Shown: positions 8,726-18,065, counted from the stretch's first letter. The stretch: DNA of 64,000 nucleotides from Cupriavidus sp. D384 (GCF_001652915.1 NZ_BBQI01000012.1:62001-126000); one strand, 5' to 3'. Translations and numbers: made by a program. Notes: generated by a model from the letters alone, not told the origin.

Positions 8726-9808
8726 TCAGGCACCCCGCAGTCGATACCATGCGACACCTTCGCCATCGAGGCTGCATTCGACAAGGCCGGAATGCATCAG
8801 GTAGTTCAGGCATGCAAGGCTCTCGCCCGTTGCCATCCCTAACAACATCGGCGTCGACTCGTCGATTGGGCGAGCGAACAGTGCGCCGAACACATCGACC
8901 ACGCGTTGCGGCGTGTCCAGTGCGGCATTCAGCCGGTCGAACGCACGCTGTTGGCCAGCGCTCAATGCGTCAATCCGTGCATGCAGGCCGCGAAAGCATT
9001 CGCCGTGTGCCGGTAGCACCAGCACGTCGTCCGGCACGCTGCGCTTGAGCTTCGCGAGCGAGTCCAGCCAGTCCGCCATGGGATTGGCATCGGGCTCGAC
9101 TGGAAACACTGAGACATTCGATGAGATGCGCGGTAGCACCTGATCTCCGGAGATCAGCAGCGCAAGCTCCGGACAATACAGGCAGGCATGTTCGGGAGAA
9201 TGCCCAGTGCCAACCACGACATGCCACTCATGCGAGCCAATCCGCACTACATCGCCGTCGCGCATACGGCGGTAACTGTCCGGCAGTGGATGAATATGCT
9301 TCCCGAAGCCACCAAAACGAGAGCAGTAAGCTTCGATGGCGGGGGCGCTCCAGCCGGCGCGTCGATAGAAGGCGATCGCGTCGGGTGGCGCCGCCCGTCC
9401 GCTGTCGGACACCAAGACCCGGCAGTTCAGGTATTCGAGGCGGGTCATCCAGAGCCGGATGCCAAATCTGCGCGCCAACCAGCCGGCCAGGCCAACGTGG
9501 TCAGGATGCATGTGCGTGACAAACACGCGGGTCAAGGGCCGAGCTTCACTGCTGCTCCCTAGCAGGTCACACCAGATTCGCGTGGCCTCTTCGGTGCGAA
9601 CGCCCGTATCGACGACGGCCCAACCCTCGCCGTCGTCGACCAGCCACAGATTGATGTGATCGAGCGAGAAAGGCATTGGCATGCGAAGCCACCGCACACC
9701 GGGCGCGACTTCGATCATCTGCCCGCTCGCCGGCGGTGCAAATGGATAGACCAATCCGGATTTCCGGGCCGTGATCTGGGTGGGGTTCTCTTGCTCGGTA
9801 CTGTCCAT
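8726..9808 (-). CDS. MBL-fold metallo-hydrolase
   Basis: A 360-residue metallo-beta-lactamase-fold enzyme starting at ATG 9808 (MDSTEQENPTQ); the frame is open upstream but not coding-like. The metal motif VFVTHMHPDHVGLAGWLARR (HxHxDH) is near residue 115, and a second metal His is in VVGTGHSPEHACLYCPE. The C-terminal part (residues 270-360) resembles the helical/winged end of the LACTB2-like or thioesterase-like class. In an acyl-CoA operon it most likely hydrolyses a thioester or lactone intermediate, but this is inferred from context. It sits 28 bp downstream of the acyl-CoA ligase stop. Confidence 0.85.
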   Translation of the reverse strand: MDSTEQENPTQITARKSGLVYPFAPPASGQMIEVAPGVRWLRMPMPFSLDHINLWLVDDGEGWAVVDTGVRTEEATRIWCDLLGSSSEARPLTRVFVTHMHPDHVGLAGWLARRFGIRLWMTRLEYLNCRVLVSDSGRAAPPDAIAFYRRAGWSAPAIEAYCSRFGGFGKHIHPLPDSYRRMRDGDVVRIGSHEWHVVVGTGHSPEHACLYCPELALLISGDQVLPRISSNVSVFPVEPDANPMADWLDSLAKLKRSVPDDVLVLPAHGECFRGLHARIDALSAGQQRAFDRLNAALDTPQRVVDVFGALFARPIDESTPMLLGMATGESLACLNYLMHSGLVECSLDGEGVAWYRLRGA

Positions 9809-9836
9809 TGAAAACGGGTCCTCACAGAGTGAGCGG

Positions 9837-11426
9837 CTAGCTGACCTTGCGCTGCATGTCTTGCCAGTACTTTTCCTTGACCGCACGCCGCAACACCTTG
9901 CCGACCACCGAGGTCGGCAATTGCTCGACGAACACGATCGACTTCGGGGCCTTGTAGCTGCCAAGTTTTTCCTTGGCGTGCGCGATCAGTTCGGCGGCCT
10001 CGACCGAGGCGCCGGGACGCAGCACCACTTCCGCATGCACGGCCTCACCCCACTCAGGATGCGGAATGCCGACCACAGCGGACATCATGACGGCCGGATG
10101 GGAGGCCAGCGCCGCTTCGACTTCGATCGCATAGACGTTGAAACCGCCGCTGATGATCATGTCCTTCAAACGGTCGACGATGTACAGATAGCCATCCTCG
10201 TCAATGTAGCCGAGATCGCCTGACTTCCACGCCCCGTCGGCAAACTCGGCGGCCGTCGTTTCCGCATTGTTGTAATAGCCCTTGATGATGGCTCGGCTGC
10301 GGATGCGGATTTCGCCGCATTGGCCGGTTGGCAGCGGCTTTCCGTGCGCATCGGTGACATAAACTTCGACGCCCGGTGTCGGCCGGCCAGCCGAAGACAA
10401 GTGCTGGATGCCGCCAGTCGTACGAGCGGTCTCGTGCTCGGCCTTGTCGAGCGCCGACACGAACATTGGAACTTCGGTGGCGGCGTAGCCTTGCGCGAAG
10501 ATGGGGCCGAAGCACGTGATCAGGTCCTCGAGCTTGGCTGGACTCATCGGGGCGGCGCCGTAGATCACGGTGTTCAGCGAAGAAAAATCGCGTGGGTTGG
10601 CGCGCTGCAATTCGAGCAGACGGTACAGAACGGTTGGCACCAGGAAGGAATGGGTAACGCGCTGCTGTTCGACCGTTTGCCGCCATTGCTCGAGATCGAG
10701 CTGATTGAGCGTAATGTTGGCGCCGCCGGCATAGAAAGTCGGTATGAAAGCGATCAGCGTGCCATGCGAGAGCGGCGCCACGTGCAACATGCGAGTGTGG
10801 CCGTTGAAGCCGAAATCCGGGTTGCCGAAGCCGCCGTCGCGGCAAGCCATCAGATTGTCGATCGAGTACATCGCGCATTTGCCCTGGCCAGTCGTGCCGC
10901 CGGTGAAGCGCAACATGAAGATGTGCTCGTCGTCGTCAAGCTCCACGTCGGCATCGAGTTCGGAGGCAGCATCGACCAGGCTCCAGAACGCGTGCACGCC
11001 GGGGCGCGCAGCCTGGTCCGGCGTCGGATCGTCCATGACGACGATCTCGCAGCCGGCCGCGCGCAGCATGGCGTAGTAGCCATCGAGCAGGCGCGTTTCA
11101 ATGAATACGACCTTCGGCCTGACCAGGTCGATCTGACGCGCATGCTCTTCCGGCGCGTCGCGCAGGTTGGTCATGACCACCGCGCCTTCCTGCTTGAGGA
11201 CAGTCGGCAGCATCATCAGGCTCAGGTTATCGTTCTCCAGGATGAGCAGGAACTTGTCGCCCTTGCCGACCCCGAGCGCATTGCGCAGCGCATCGGCAAT
11301 GCGGTTGGTCAACAGATGGTAATCGTGGTAGCTGTAGCTGCGGCCGCGCTCCACATTGACGATCGCTTGCCGGTCGCGAAAGCGCAGCGTCATCAGGCGC
11401 ATGACGCGGGAAAAGTTCATTTTCAT
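9837..11426 (-). CDS. AMP-dependent acyl-CoA synthetase/ligase
   Basis: A 529-residue ANL-superfamily ligase that activates a carboxylic acid to its CoA thioester through an acyl-adenylate. The P-loop MLRFTGGTTGQGKCAMYS is near residue 180, the motif VIYGAAPMSPAKL near 295, YAATEVPMF near 325, the hinge KSGDLGYIDEDGYLYIVDR near 405, and the catalytic Lys in PTSVVGKVLRR at the C-terminus. The start at ATG 11426 (MKMNFSRVM) is chosen because AAGGAGACC precedes it; an upstream in-frame start gives a non-homologous extension. It provides the entry step for the beta-oxidation-like operon. The acid is not identified; medium-chain, branched or aromatic acids are all possible. Confidence 0.92.
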   Translation of the reverse strand: MKMNFSRVMRLMTLRFRDRQAIVNVERGRSYSYHDYHLLTNRIADALRNALGVGKGDKFLLILENDNLSLMMLPTVLKQEGAVVMTNLRDAPEEHARQIDLVRPKVVFIETRLLDGYYAMLRAAGCEIVVMDDPTPDQAARPGVHAFWSLVDAASELDADVELDDDEHIFMLRFTGGTTGQGKCAMYSIDNLMACRDGGFGNPDFGFNGHTRMLHVAPLSHGTLIAFIPTFYAGGANITLNQLDLEQWRQTVEQQRVTHSFLVPTVLYRLLELQRANPRDFSSLNTVIYGAAPMSPAKLEDLITCFGPIFAQGYAATEVPMFVSALDKAEHETARTTGGIQHLSSAGRPTPGVEVYVTDAHGKPLPTGQCGEIRIRSRAIIKGYYNNAETTAAEFADGAWKSGDLGYIDEDGYLYIVDRLKDMIISGGFNVYAIEVEAALASHPAVMMSAVVGIPHPEWGEAVHAEVVLRPGASVEAAELIAHAKEKLGSYKAPKSIVFVEQLPTSVVGKVLRRAVKEKYWQDMQRKVS

Positions 11427-11499
11427 GGAATGGTCTCCTTTGTTCTTTTGCCCTCCCTCTTCGTTGGAGGAAGGGCACCCTGTCACCGGCGAAGCGCGT

Positions 11500-12276
11500 T
11501 TAGCGCGCGCGCAGGCGAGATGCAGCGTCCAGGCGAATGGTGTGCGCGTTGAGGTAGGCGTTCTCGATGATGAAGGCGCAGCAGTGCGCGAACTCGCGCA
11601 TGTCCCCGAGGCGCCTCGGGGCCTCGATCTGCGACTTCAACGCAGCGACGATCTTTTCGTCGAGCGTCTGCACCATCGGAGTCAGGAACAGACCAGGTGC
11701 AATGGCGTTGACACGGATGCCGACGTCGCCGAGTTCGCGCGCCGCCGGCATGTTCATGCCGAGCAGCGCCGCCTTGGAGGAAGCGTAGGCGACTTGACCG
11801 ATCTGCGCCTCGTAGGCGGCACCCGACGAGATGTTGATGACCACGCCGCGCTCCTCGCCAGCTTCCGGTTCGTTCCTGACCATCTGCTCGGCGCATTTGG
11901 ACATGACATTGAACACGCCGTTGACGTTGACCGAGGTCACCTGCGCGAACTTGGCCAGCGGCGTGGCCTTGCCTTCCTTGCCTAGCACCTTGCACGGCGT
12001 GGGCAGCGCGGCGCAATTGATGCAGACGTGAATCGCGCCGAAGCGGGCAGTCACGGCAGCCACCGCGATCTGCACCGATTCCTCGCTGCTAACATCGGTT
12101 TGTACGAACATCGCGTGTTCGGCGCCGATATCCTTGACCGCCTTGTCGCCGGCCTCCGCATTCAGATCGAAGATGGCGACACGCGCGCCTTTCTCCTGTA
12201 CCAGGTAGCGCGCCGCGGCCAGGCCGAGGCCCGATGCGCCACCGGTAATGACGATGACTTTCCCTTCAATACGCAT
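11500..12276 (-). CDS. SDR oxidoreductase, 3-hydroxyacyl-CoA dehydrogenase type
   Basis: A 258-residue classical SDR resembling 3-hydroxyacyl-CoA dehydrogenase type 2 (HSD10). It has the cofactor loop VITGGASGLGLAAARYL, an acidic FDLNAE strand-2 end that favours NAD, INCAALPTP in the NNAG position, and VINISSGAAYEAQIGQ then YASSK as the active site. Like HSD10 it has the insert around the TP..VLGKEG segment. It would carry out the 3-hydroxyacyl-CoA oxidation of the operon, between the crotonase and the thiolase step. Spacing to the acyl-CoA dehydrogenase upstream is 23 bp. Confidence 0.9.
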   Translation of the reverse strand: MRIEGKVIVITGGASGLGLAAARYLVQEKGARVAIFDLNAEAGDKAVKDIGAEHAMFVQTDVSSEESVQIAVAAVTARFGAIHVCINCAALPTPCKVLGKEGKATPLAKFAQVTSVNVNGVFNVMSKCAEQMVRNEPEAGEERGVVINISSGAAYEAQIGQVAYASSKAALLGMNMPAARELGDVGIRVNAIAPGLFLTPMVQTLDEKIVAALKSQIEAPRRLGDMREFAHCCAFIIENAYLNAHTIRLDAASRLRAR

Positions 12277-12299
12277 GATGTCTCCTGCGACTATGGTTC

Positions 12300-13457
12300 T
12301 TAGAATGCCGGCACGCCGGTCAAGGCGCGGCCGATAATGAGTTGCTGAATCTGAGTCGTGCCTTCTGGAATCGGCGCGATGATCGCTTCGCGCGCGAGCT
12401 TCTCGACGAGGAATTCTGTCGTGACGCCGTTACCCCCGTGGATCTGCACGGCCTGGCGGGCGATCTTCACGGCTGCTTCGCAGGCGAAATACTTGGCCAT
12501 CGCTGCTTCCATCTCGGCCGGCACGCCGGCTTCGATCATCGATGCTGCGCGGTAGGTCAACAGGCGCGCAGCGTCCACGTTGGTCGCCATTTCGGCCAAC
12601 ATCGCCGCGATCAACTGGTGACCCGCGATGACCTTGCCGTGCTGGCGGCGCTCCTTTGCATAACGCACCGCTTCTTCGAGCGCGCGGCGAGCGATGCCCA
12701 ATCCCTGGGCGGCGACGAATACGCGCGACCGTTCGAACAGCGTGAGCGTATTGCGCAGTCCCTCGCCTTCGTTGCCGATCATGTTGGAGGCCGGCACGCG
12801 CACATCGCTCAGGAAGATCTGTGCGGTGGACTGGCTGTTGAAGCCAATCTTGTGGATGCCGCGTACTTCGTAGGGATGTTCCTTGCGGTCTAGCAGGAAA
12901 TGGGTCAGCCCCTTGCGCGGGTCATCGCTGGTTCGGCACGTGCAGATCAGGAAGTCCGAGTACTCGCCATTGCTGATCCAGGTCTTTTCGCCGTTGATGA
13001 TGAAATGGTCGCCATCGCGGCGCGCACGCGTTTTGATCTCCAACACGTTGGAGCCGACGTCGGGTTCGGAAATGCCCATCGAGACGAAACTGTCTCCGCT
13101 CAACAGGCCAGGCAGGTAGCGTTCACGCAAATGCGGAGGCGCGACCTTCTCAAGCAGCACGACGCCAAACGAGTTGATCAGCACCGGCACCGACAGGTCG
13201 GCCGAGGTGGTAGCCACCTCCTCGAACAGCATCAGCGAAGTCAGCCAATCCAGGCCCATGCCGCCGTTGGCTTCGCTCGCGATGCCCGACACCAGCCCGA
13301 ACTCCGTCAGCCGGCGCATGATTTCGGCCATCTTGTCGCGCGGCACGAACTTGTCGCGGTATTGCTTGCTGAAGATCGGATCGATCTCGGCGTCGAGAAA
13401 GCGTTTCAGCCCATCGACAGCAGCCTGCTGCTCTTCAGTGCGGAATACGTGTCCCAT
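12300..13457 (-). CDS. Acyl-CoA dehydrogenase (short/medium type)
   Basis: A 385-residue acyl-CoA dehydrogenase with the normal three-domain length. Signatures are MGISEPDVGSNVLEIKTRA, WISNGEYSDF, QSTAQIFLSDVRVPASNMIG, and the C-terminal QIHGGNGVTTEF and IPEGTTQIQQLIIGRAL, where Glu of PEGT is the expected catalytic base. It makes a 2-enoyl-CoA with electrons going to ETF. It is the second dehydrogenase of the operon; a short and a long one together suggest either two oxidation rounds or a branched substrate. The start MGHVFRTEEQQAAVDG fits the family; 9 bp separate it from the thiolase gene. Confidence 0.92.
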   Translation of the reverse strand: MGHVFRTEEQQAAVDGLKRFLDAEIDPIFSKQYRDKFVPRDKMAEIMRRLTEFGLVSGIASEANGGMGLDWLTSLMLFEEVATTSADLSVPVLINSFGVVLLEKVAPPHLRERYLPGLLSGDSFVSMGISEPDVGSNVLEIKTRARRDGDHFIINGEKTWISNGEYSDFLICTCRTSDDPRKGLTHFLLDRKEHPYEVRGIHKIGFNSQSTAQIFLSDVRVPASNMIGNEGEGLRNTLTLFERSRVFVAAQGLGIARRALEEAVRYAKERRQHGKVIAGHQLIAAMLAEMATNVDAARLLTYRAASMIEAGVPAEMEAAMAKYFACEAAVKIARQAVQIHGGNGVTTEFLVEKLAREAIIAPIPEGTTQIQQLIIGRALTGVPAF

Positions 13458-13466
13458 GCTGCCTCC

Positions 13467-14708
13467 TTATTGTCTTGCCAGAATGTTGACGCCGACCACA
13501 GCTTCTTCGATGCCATACAGGCCGCCGCCGTTTTCCTGGATTGCGATGCGTGCGCCCTGGACCTGGCGCTGTCCGGCTTCGCAGCGCAACTGCGTCACCA
13601 GTTCGTGAATCTGGCCGAGACCGGTAGCACCGATTGGATGGCCTTTCGATTCGAGGCCGCCGGACGGGTTGATCGGGATGCGTCCGCCGATCGTAAAGTC
13701 GCCGCGCTCGGCCGCGGGACCGCCTTCGCCGAACGGCACCAGCATCAGCGATTCGGCGTTGAGGATCTCGCCGATCGCCGAGGCGTCGTGCACTTCGGCA
13801 ACGTCAACGTCCTGCGGGGCGACGCCGGCTTGTTCGTAGGCTTTCTTCGCCGCGAGGTGCGCGACGATCTTTTGCGGCTCGTCGACACTGCGCGTCGTAC
13901 CGGTCTGAATGACGCTGGCCAACACGCGCACTGCGCGGCCTGCCTCGCCCTGCAGGCGCTTCAGGCCGGCGGCGGTGCACAGCACCACGGCGGCAGCGCC
14001 GTCGCTGATTGGCGAGCACATGGTCGTCGTCAGCGGGTAGGTGATCGGCGGCGAAGCCAGCACCTGCTCGATCGTCATTGGTTGCTGGAATTGCGCCAGT
14101 GGGTTATGCACCGAATGCTGGTGGTTTTTGGCCGCGACTGCGGCGATCTGGCGCTGCGTGGTGCCGTAGCGCTTCATATGGTTGCGAGCAATGGCTGCAT
14201 AGACATCCATGAACACGCTGTATGGGCGATCGGACATGGTGCCGGGCGGGGGCTCCACACCTTCACCCATTGCCAGCAGCGTCTTCTTGTTTTCCTCGAC
14301 AGTGGCGACGTCCCAGCCGCCGTCGAACGCGGAAAACATCTTGGCCTTGTCGGCGATGTTCATCTTTTCGGCGCCGACGGCCAGCGCCACGTCGCAGGTC
14401 CCGGCCCGCAGCGCCTGCACGGCCAAGTTGAATGCCGAAGAGCCAGCGGCACAAGCGTTTTCGACGGTGAACACCGGAATGCCTTCGATGCCGAGGCGGC
14501 GCATGGCGATCGGTCCAGGGATCGCGGTCTGCCCCTGGAACTGGCCGTTGGTCAGCGTTGCATAGAATGCCGAGCCGACGTCGACGGCCTCTGCGCCGGC
14601 GTCTTTCAAAGCCAGGGTGACGGCCTCGCCGACCATGTCGTAGACGCTGCGCTCAAGCAAGCGTCCGAACGGCGTCATGCCGACACCGGCAACATAGATA
14701 TCGTTCAT
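13467..14708 (-). CDS. Thiolase family protein (SCP-x/acetyl-CoA acetyltransferase type)
   Basis: A 413-residue thiolase started at ATG 14708 (MNDIYVAGVGMTPFGRLLERS). The nucleophile Cys is in VENACAAGSSAFNLAVQAL near residue 90; the C-terminal site has INPSGGLESKGHPIGATGLGQ with the catalytic His, and NGGGLYGIEEA at the end. The layout is that of the SCP-x-like thiolases that cleave 3-ketoacyl-CoA, often with branched or ring-bearing side chains. It would release acetyl- or propionyl-CoA as the last step of the operon's cycle. The Cys is present, so it is expected to be catalytically able. Confidence 0.92.
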   Translation of the reverse strand: MNDIYVAGVGMTPFGRLLERSVYDMVGEAVTLALKDAGAEAVDVGSAFYATLTNGQFQGQTAIPGPIAMRRLGIEGIPVFTVENACAAGSSAFNLAVQALRAGTCDVALAVGAEKMNIADKAKMFSAFDGGWDVATVEENKKTLLAMGEGVEPPPGTMSDRPYSVFMDVYAAIARNHMKRYGTTQRQIAAVAAKNHQHSVHNPLAQFQQPMTIEQVLASPPITYPLTTTMCSPISDGAAAVVLCTAAGLKRLQGEAGRAVRVLASVIQTGTTRSVDEPQKIVAHLAAKKAYEQAGVAPQDVDVAEVHDASAIGEILNAESLMLVPFGEGGPAAERGDFTIGGRIPINPSGGLESKGHPIGATGLGQIHELVTQLRCEAGQRQVQGARIAIQENGGGLYGIEEAVVGVNILARQ

Positions 14709-14760
14709 GTGATTCACGAAAGGGGAATGAGAAAAAGCGGGATGAAGGGATCGGACGGGC

Positions 14761-15546
14761 TTAGCGGCCCTGGAACTGCGGCACGCGCTTTTCGGCGAAT
14801 GCCTGCAAGCCTTCCTGCAGGTCGAAGCTGCGCAGATGGCGGCGCAACATGACTTGCTCATGCAGCAAGGCGTCGTCCCGGCTCTTGTCTGCGGAGGTGC
14901 GCGCGACCTCCCTCATGCGCCGCAGCACGATCGGGCTCTTTCCGGCAATCTGGCCGGCCAGCTTCATCGCGGCCTCGGCCAGTTCGCCGTCGGGATGCAC
15001 TTCGGATACGAAACCGTAAGCCTTCATTTCCGCTGCCGACAGCGTCTTGCCTGTCAACAGCAGATACATGGCGACGTTCTGAGGAACGACGCGCGGCAGG
15101 ACCGCTGCGCCGCCAGCGCCGGGATAGACGCCAAAGTTGGCATGGGCGTCTCCGATCACAGCGCTTTCAGCAGCGATGACGATGTCGGCGCACATGGCCA
15201 TCTCCAGGCCGCCGGCCATGGTGACGCCGTTGAGTGCTGCGATCACCGGTTTGGGGAAATTGCGCAGGCGCGCAAGCGTCGCGTCGGCACGGTCGAGGAA
15301 GTCGGCTTCGCCGGGCTCCGCCTTCTGACTTGCCAGCACTTCCTTCAAGTCCGCGCCGGCGCAGAATGCGGCGCCGGTGCCGGCTACCACGAGCACGCGA
15401 ATCGCATCATCAGCGGCGATCAGTGCCAGCCGGCGATCCAGCTCCGCCAGCAGCGCCATATTCATCGCGTTCATCGCCTTAGGACGATTCAGCGTCAAGC
15501 GCGCGACTGCGCCGGCTACTTCAAACAGCAATACTTCTTCGGTCAT
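14761..15546 (-). CDS. Crotonase-family protein without the two catalytic glutamates
   Basis: A 261-residue enoyl-CoA hydratase/isomerase-family protein. The oxyanion-hole segments are present (AFCAGADLKEVL near residue 60; GVTMAGGLEMAMCAD near 110). In the classical hydratase the segment around the first glutamate reads QPEILLGTIPGAGG; here it reads DAHANFGVYPGAGG, putting His at the Glu144 position. The second, AMEMVLTG, reads AMYLLLTG, putting Tyr at the Glu164 position. So it should bind an acyl-CoA but is unlikely to be a standard hydratase; a hydrolase, lyase or isomerase role is possible. It is the first gene of the operon, divergent from the AraC regulator. Confidence 0.88.
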   Translation of the reverse strand: MTEEVLLFEVAGAVARLTLNRPKAMNAMNMALLAELDRRLALIAADDAIRVLVVAGTGAAFCAGADLKEVLASQKAEPGEADFLDRADATLARLRNFPKPVIAALNGVTMAGGLEMAMCADIVIAAESAVIGDAHANFGVYPGAGGAAVLPRVVPQNVAMYLLLTGKTLSAAEMKAYGFVSEVHPDGELAEAAMKLAGQIAGKSPIVLRRMREVARTSADKSRDDALLHEQVMLRRHLRSFDLQEGLQAFAEKRVPQFQGR

Positions 15547-15865
15547 GGTGTCTCCTGGATGGCCGTGTTTTTTGTTGTGGCGGAACGGCGCAAACCTGTC
15601 CGCTATTGGAAGGCATCATAGGAAGGGGGAAACGACCGCGCGGCTCTTTGGAGCGAAAAGTACATTCCGCAAAGCAATGCGGGGCGATCATTCGGGGACC
15701 GCGCAGCGGGCGAAGAATGTGGAGGAAAGGTTGCCCTTCCGACATGGCTCAGGGCGGCCGCCTCAAGCGCGCGATGGTCGGAAAGGGCGGTGTAGAATCA
15801 CCAGCGCCCCCAATTGCCAACATTGCCGCGCCTTGAAATCCGACCGCCATTCCCCCCTCGCTGCA
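15547..15865. promoter_or_regulatory. Divergent control region of the acyl-CoA operon and the AraC gene
   Basis: A 319-bp gap between the minus-strand operon (start 15546) and the plus-strand AraC regulator. The AraC frame is open through much of it but gives sequence without homology to AraC N-termini. It must carry both promoters; no palindrome stood out clearly enough to name an operator. Confidence 0.4.
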
Positions 15866-16870
15866 GTGCAAGAAGCGACGACCATCGGGGGGTACTGCAT
15901 GGCAATCGCCAAGACTTTGGACGCAAGCGGCGTGGACAGCGAGCGCATTTTCCGCTCCGTCGGCGTGCAATCCCACATGGCGAATGGCCCCATGGTTCGG
16001 CTGCCCGCCGCTACCCTGACCAGGCTATATCGCGCCTGTGTGGAGGCCACCAACAATCCGTATTTCGGCCTGTCGGTCGCCCGGCACATCCATATCTCCA
16101 ATTTGCATGCGCTCGGCTACGCGCTCGCCGCCAGCAGCACGCTGCTCGACTTCTGTCGCCGCCTGGAGCGGCACTTCCGGCTGGTCTCGCAGGCGGCGAC
16201 CATCGGTGTCATTGAGGCAGGCGACAGGATCGCCCTGCGCGCCACCGACTTCAATATCGAGGTCAGCGGCGAAACGGAAGACGCGTTCGTCTGTTTCCTG
16301 GTGCTGACGATGCGCATGTTGTACAAGCCGGGCTTTAATCCGCTGTCCGTGGAATTCCATCGCCCGATGCCGCGCGAAGGTGACGAGCCGTACCGCGCCT
16401 TCATGCGCGCACCGGTCAGTTTTTCGAATCCGGCCACGACGCTGACGTTCGACAGGCATGAGTTGATGCAGCCGCTCAGCGGAGCCTGCCCGGAACTGGC
16501 GCAAGTCAATGACAACATCGCGAATCAATATCTTGCGCGGCTGGACAAGGACGACGTGGTGACCGGCGTCACGCAGAAGATCATCGAATTGCTGCCCTCC
16601 GGTGACTGCAGCAGGGAGAAGGTCGCTGACGCGTTGTGCATGAGCGCGGCTACTTTGCAGGTGCGGCTGGCGAAGCGTGACACCAATTTCCTGCAGTTGA
16701 TGGATGACACACGCAGGGAACTGGCCCGCAATTACATGCAACAGCGAACACCCTCCGTAACCGAGATCACTTTCCTGCTCGGCTTTACCAGCACCAGCAA
16801 TTTTGCTCGTGCGTTCAAGCGCTGGACCGGGATGTCGCCTACGCAATTCCGCGAGGAGCGGTCGGAGTAG
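15866..16870 (+). CDS. AraC family transcriptional regulator (Arabinose_bd N-terminal domain, OruR-like)
   Basis: A 334-residue AraC regulator. The N-terminal 200 residues are the Arabinose_bd type (TTIGGYCMAIAKTLDASGVD, ATLTRLYRACVEATNNPYFG, ALGYALAASSTLLDFCRRL), as in OruR/ArgR-like regulators. The C-terminus has the double HTH with LCMSAATLQVRLAKRDTNF and the signature ITFLLGFTSTSNFARAFKRWTGMSPTQFR (Phe-rich AraC box, quoted here in its two parts ITFLLGFTSTSNFARAFKR and WTGMSPTQFR). The start is uncertain: GTG 15866 keeps the first conserved helix, while ATG 15899 has GGGGGG six bases upstream. It is divergent from the beta-oxidation operon and is its likely activator, with an acyl-CoA or free acid as possible inducer. 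Confidence 0.88.
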   Translation: MQEATTIGGYCMAIAKTLDASGVDSERIFRSVGVQSHMANGPMVRLPAATLTRLYRACVEATNNPYFGLSVARHIHISNLHALGYALAASSTLLDFCRRLERHFRLVSQAATIGVIEAGDRIALRATDFNIEVSGETEDAFVCFLVLTMRMLYKPGFNPLSVEFHRPMPREGDEPYRAFMRAPVSFSNPATTLTFDRHELMQPLSGACPELAQVNDNIANQYLARLDKDDVVTGVTQKIIELLPSGDCSREKVADALCMSAATLQVRLAKRDTNFLQLMDDTRRELARNYMQQRTPSVTEITFLLGFTSTSNFARAFKRWTGMSPTQFREERSE

Positions 16871-17422
16871 GAGGCTTTGTCGCAGTAACCGGATCGGTCG
16901 CCCCCACCGCGCTCACTTGTACTTGCCATATCTCACGCAATTGCTCGAGCAGGTAACGGTCTGCAACGTCCGCTCCCACCCCGAACTTGAGACACTCACC
17001 AACCTTCACCGGAAGGCCGAACCGGTTTCGCAGCGGTCATTGGGTGTGAACTCAGTGAATGACTCAGATGGGTCGGCAAGAGTCCTTGTCGACAACCAAC
17101 TTCTGACCATTCCGGCGATTTCCTTTCGCATTATGAAGGTCAGCGTACTGCCCCCGGCAGCGGCTTTCCTAATGTGCCCACTTTTGCGTCAATCCCCATC
17201 CCGGCGATCCAAGTGCTCACGATTGCTTCGCCGGTCGGCAAGCTACTTGCCAAAAGCGCCCGTTCGACAGACCAAAAAATCAGCGCAATCGACTATCGGG
17301 CGGCTCCATGCCTAAACAGGCTAAGGTTGGCGGCTACCGAAGGATGCACAGGTTTCCGCTCGAGCACTTCGCTAATGACGACAGTTCTAAGACGGATAGC
17401 TGCCCTCGCGTCGTTCGGTCCC
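16871..17422. other. 552-bp gap, no recognisable gene
   Basis: Lies between the AraC gene and the decayed CMD gene. Short plus-strand frames (for example through 17174-17515) overlap the relic downstream and have no family features. The sequence looks like degraded coding DNA, in keeping with the pseudogenes that follow. Confidence 0.4.
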
Positions 17423-18065
17423 TCAGTAGCCCGCTACGCCAACCAATTGGCGATCGAGCGCCTCGCGCGCACGACGACCGTTGTCAGGTCCGACGCTCAA
17501 TCAAGACCTGCGTAACCTGGCGCAACTGTGTTGCGCTCAGGCCCACATTCATGCTGATACGCATATGGGCCTGCAACTGCGGCTCGGTGCCCGCAAGGGA
17601 CGACAGCATGCCGACGGTTGCCAGCTCTCGGCTCTGCCAGTCGAGATTGTCGCGCTCGGATCGTTGCCCTCTGCATCGTAAAATCCGCGCTGCTTGCGAG
17701 CATCGACAACTTTCATCAATTCGACGAGTGCGTTAAGGCTACGTGGAAATCCGGCGTAGGCGTATAGCTGCACCAGGATCTCCTTGGCGTCGCTGATCGC
17801 CAGACCAGCATCCAGCCCGTCGTTCAAGGCGCCATTAAGCCGGGCGATGTCGCCGGCCGCCGCAAACGCGGCAGTCGGGATGATGGCTTGCTGGCGGACC
17901 GTCAGGGTTTCGGACGTCGCGTGGCCGCCAGCCGCTTGATAGTGTCGTGTTCATATTCCGGGATCCCTGAGCTCGAGCAGCGTCCAACGATGCGCAGAGC
18001 GCTATCGCCAGCGCCATCACCTTGAATTGTCGAACAACATGCTTATCTCGCGGGGTACTGCGCAT
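17423..18065 (-). pseudogene. Decayed carboxymuconolactone decarboxylase-like gene
   Basis: A broken copy of the gene at 30574-31386. It starts with a signal-like MALAIALCASLDAARAQGSR, then shifts frame to GHATSETLTVRQQAIIPTAA and DAKEILVQLYAYAGFPRSLN. After GNDPSA about 50 codons present in the intact copy are missing and the frame changes again to RDNLDWQSRELATVGMLSS and AHMRISMNVGLSATQLRQVT. A last frameshift gives VGPDNGRRAREALDR and the end near 17423. At least three lesions make it non-functional. It overlaps the decayed cupin upstream exactly as the intact pair overlap each other. Confidence 0.85.

Noticed and set aside
12900..14852. A 650-codon plus-strand open frame across the acyl-CoA dehydrogenase and thiolase genes
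   Set aside because: It runs antisense over two unambiguous genes and has no recognisable domain; codon-position bias of the GC-rich opposite strand explains it.
17174..17515. A 113-codon plus-strand frame in the gap before the CMD relic
   Set aside because: Overlaps the relic antisense, lacks a family signature and a ribosome binding site; composition is not gene-like.
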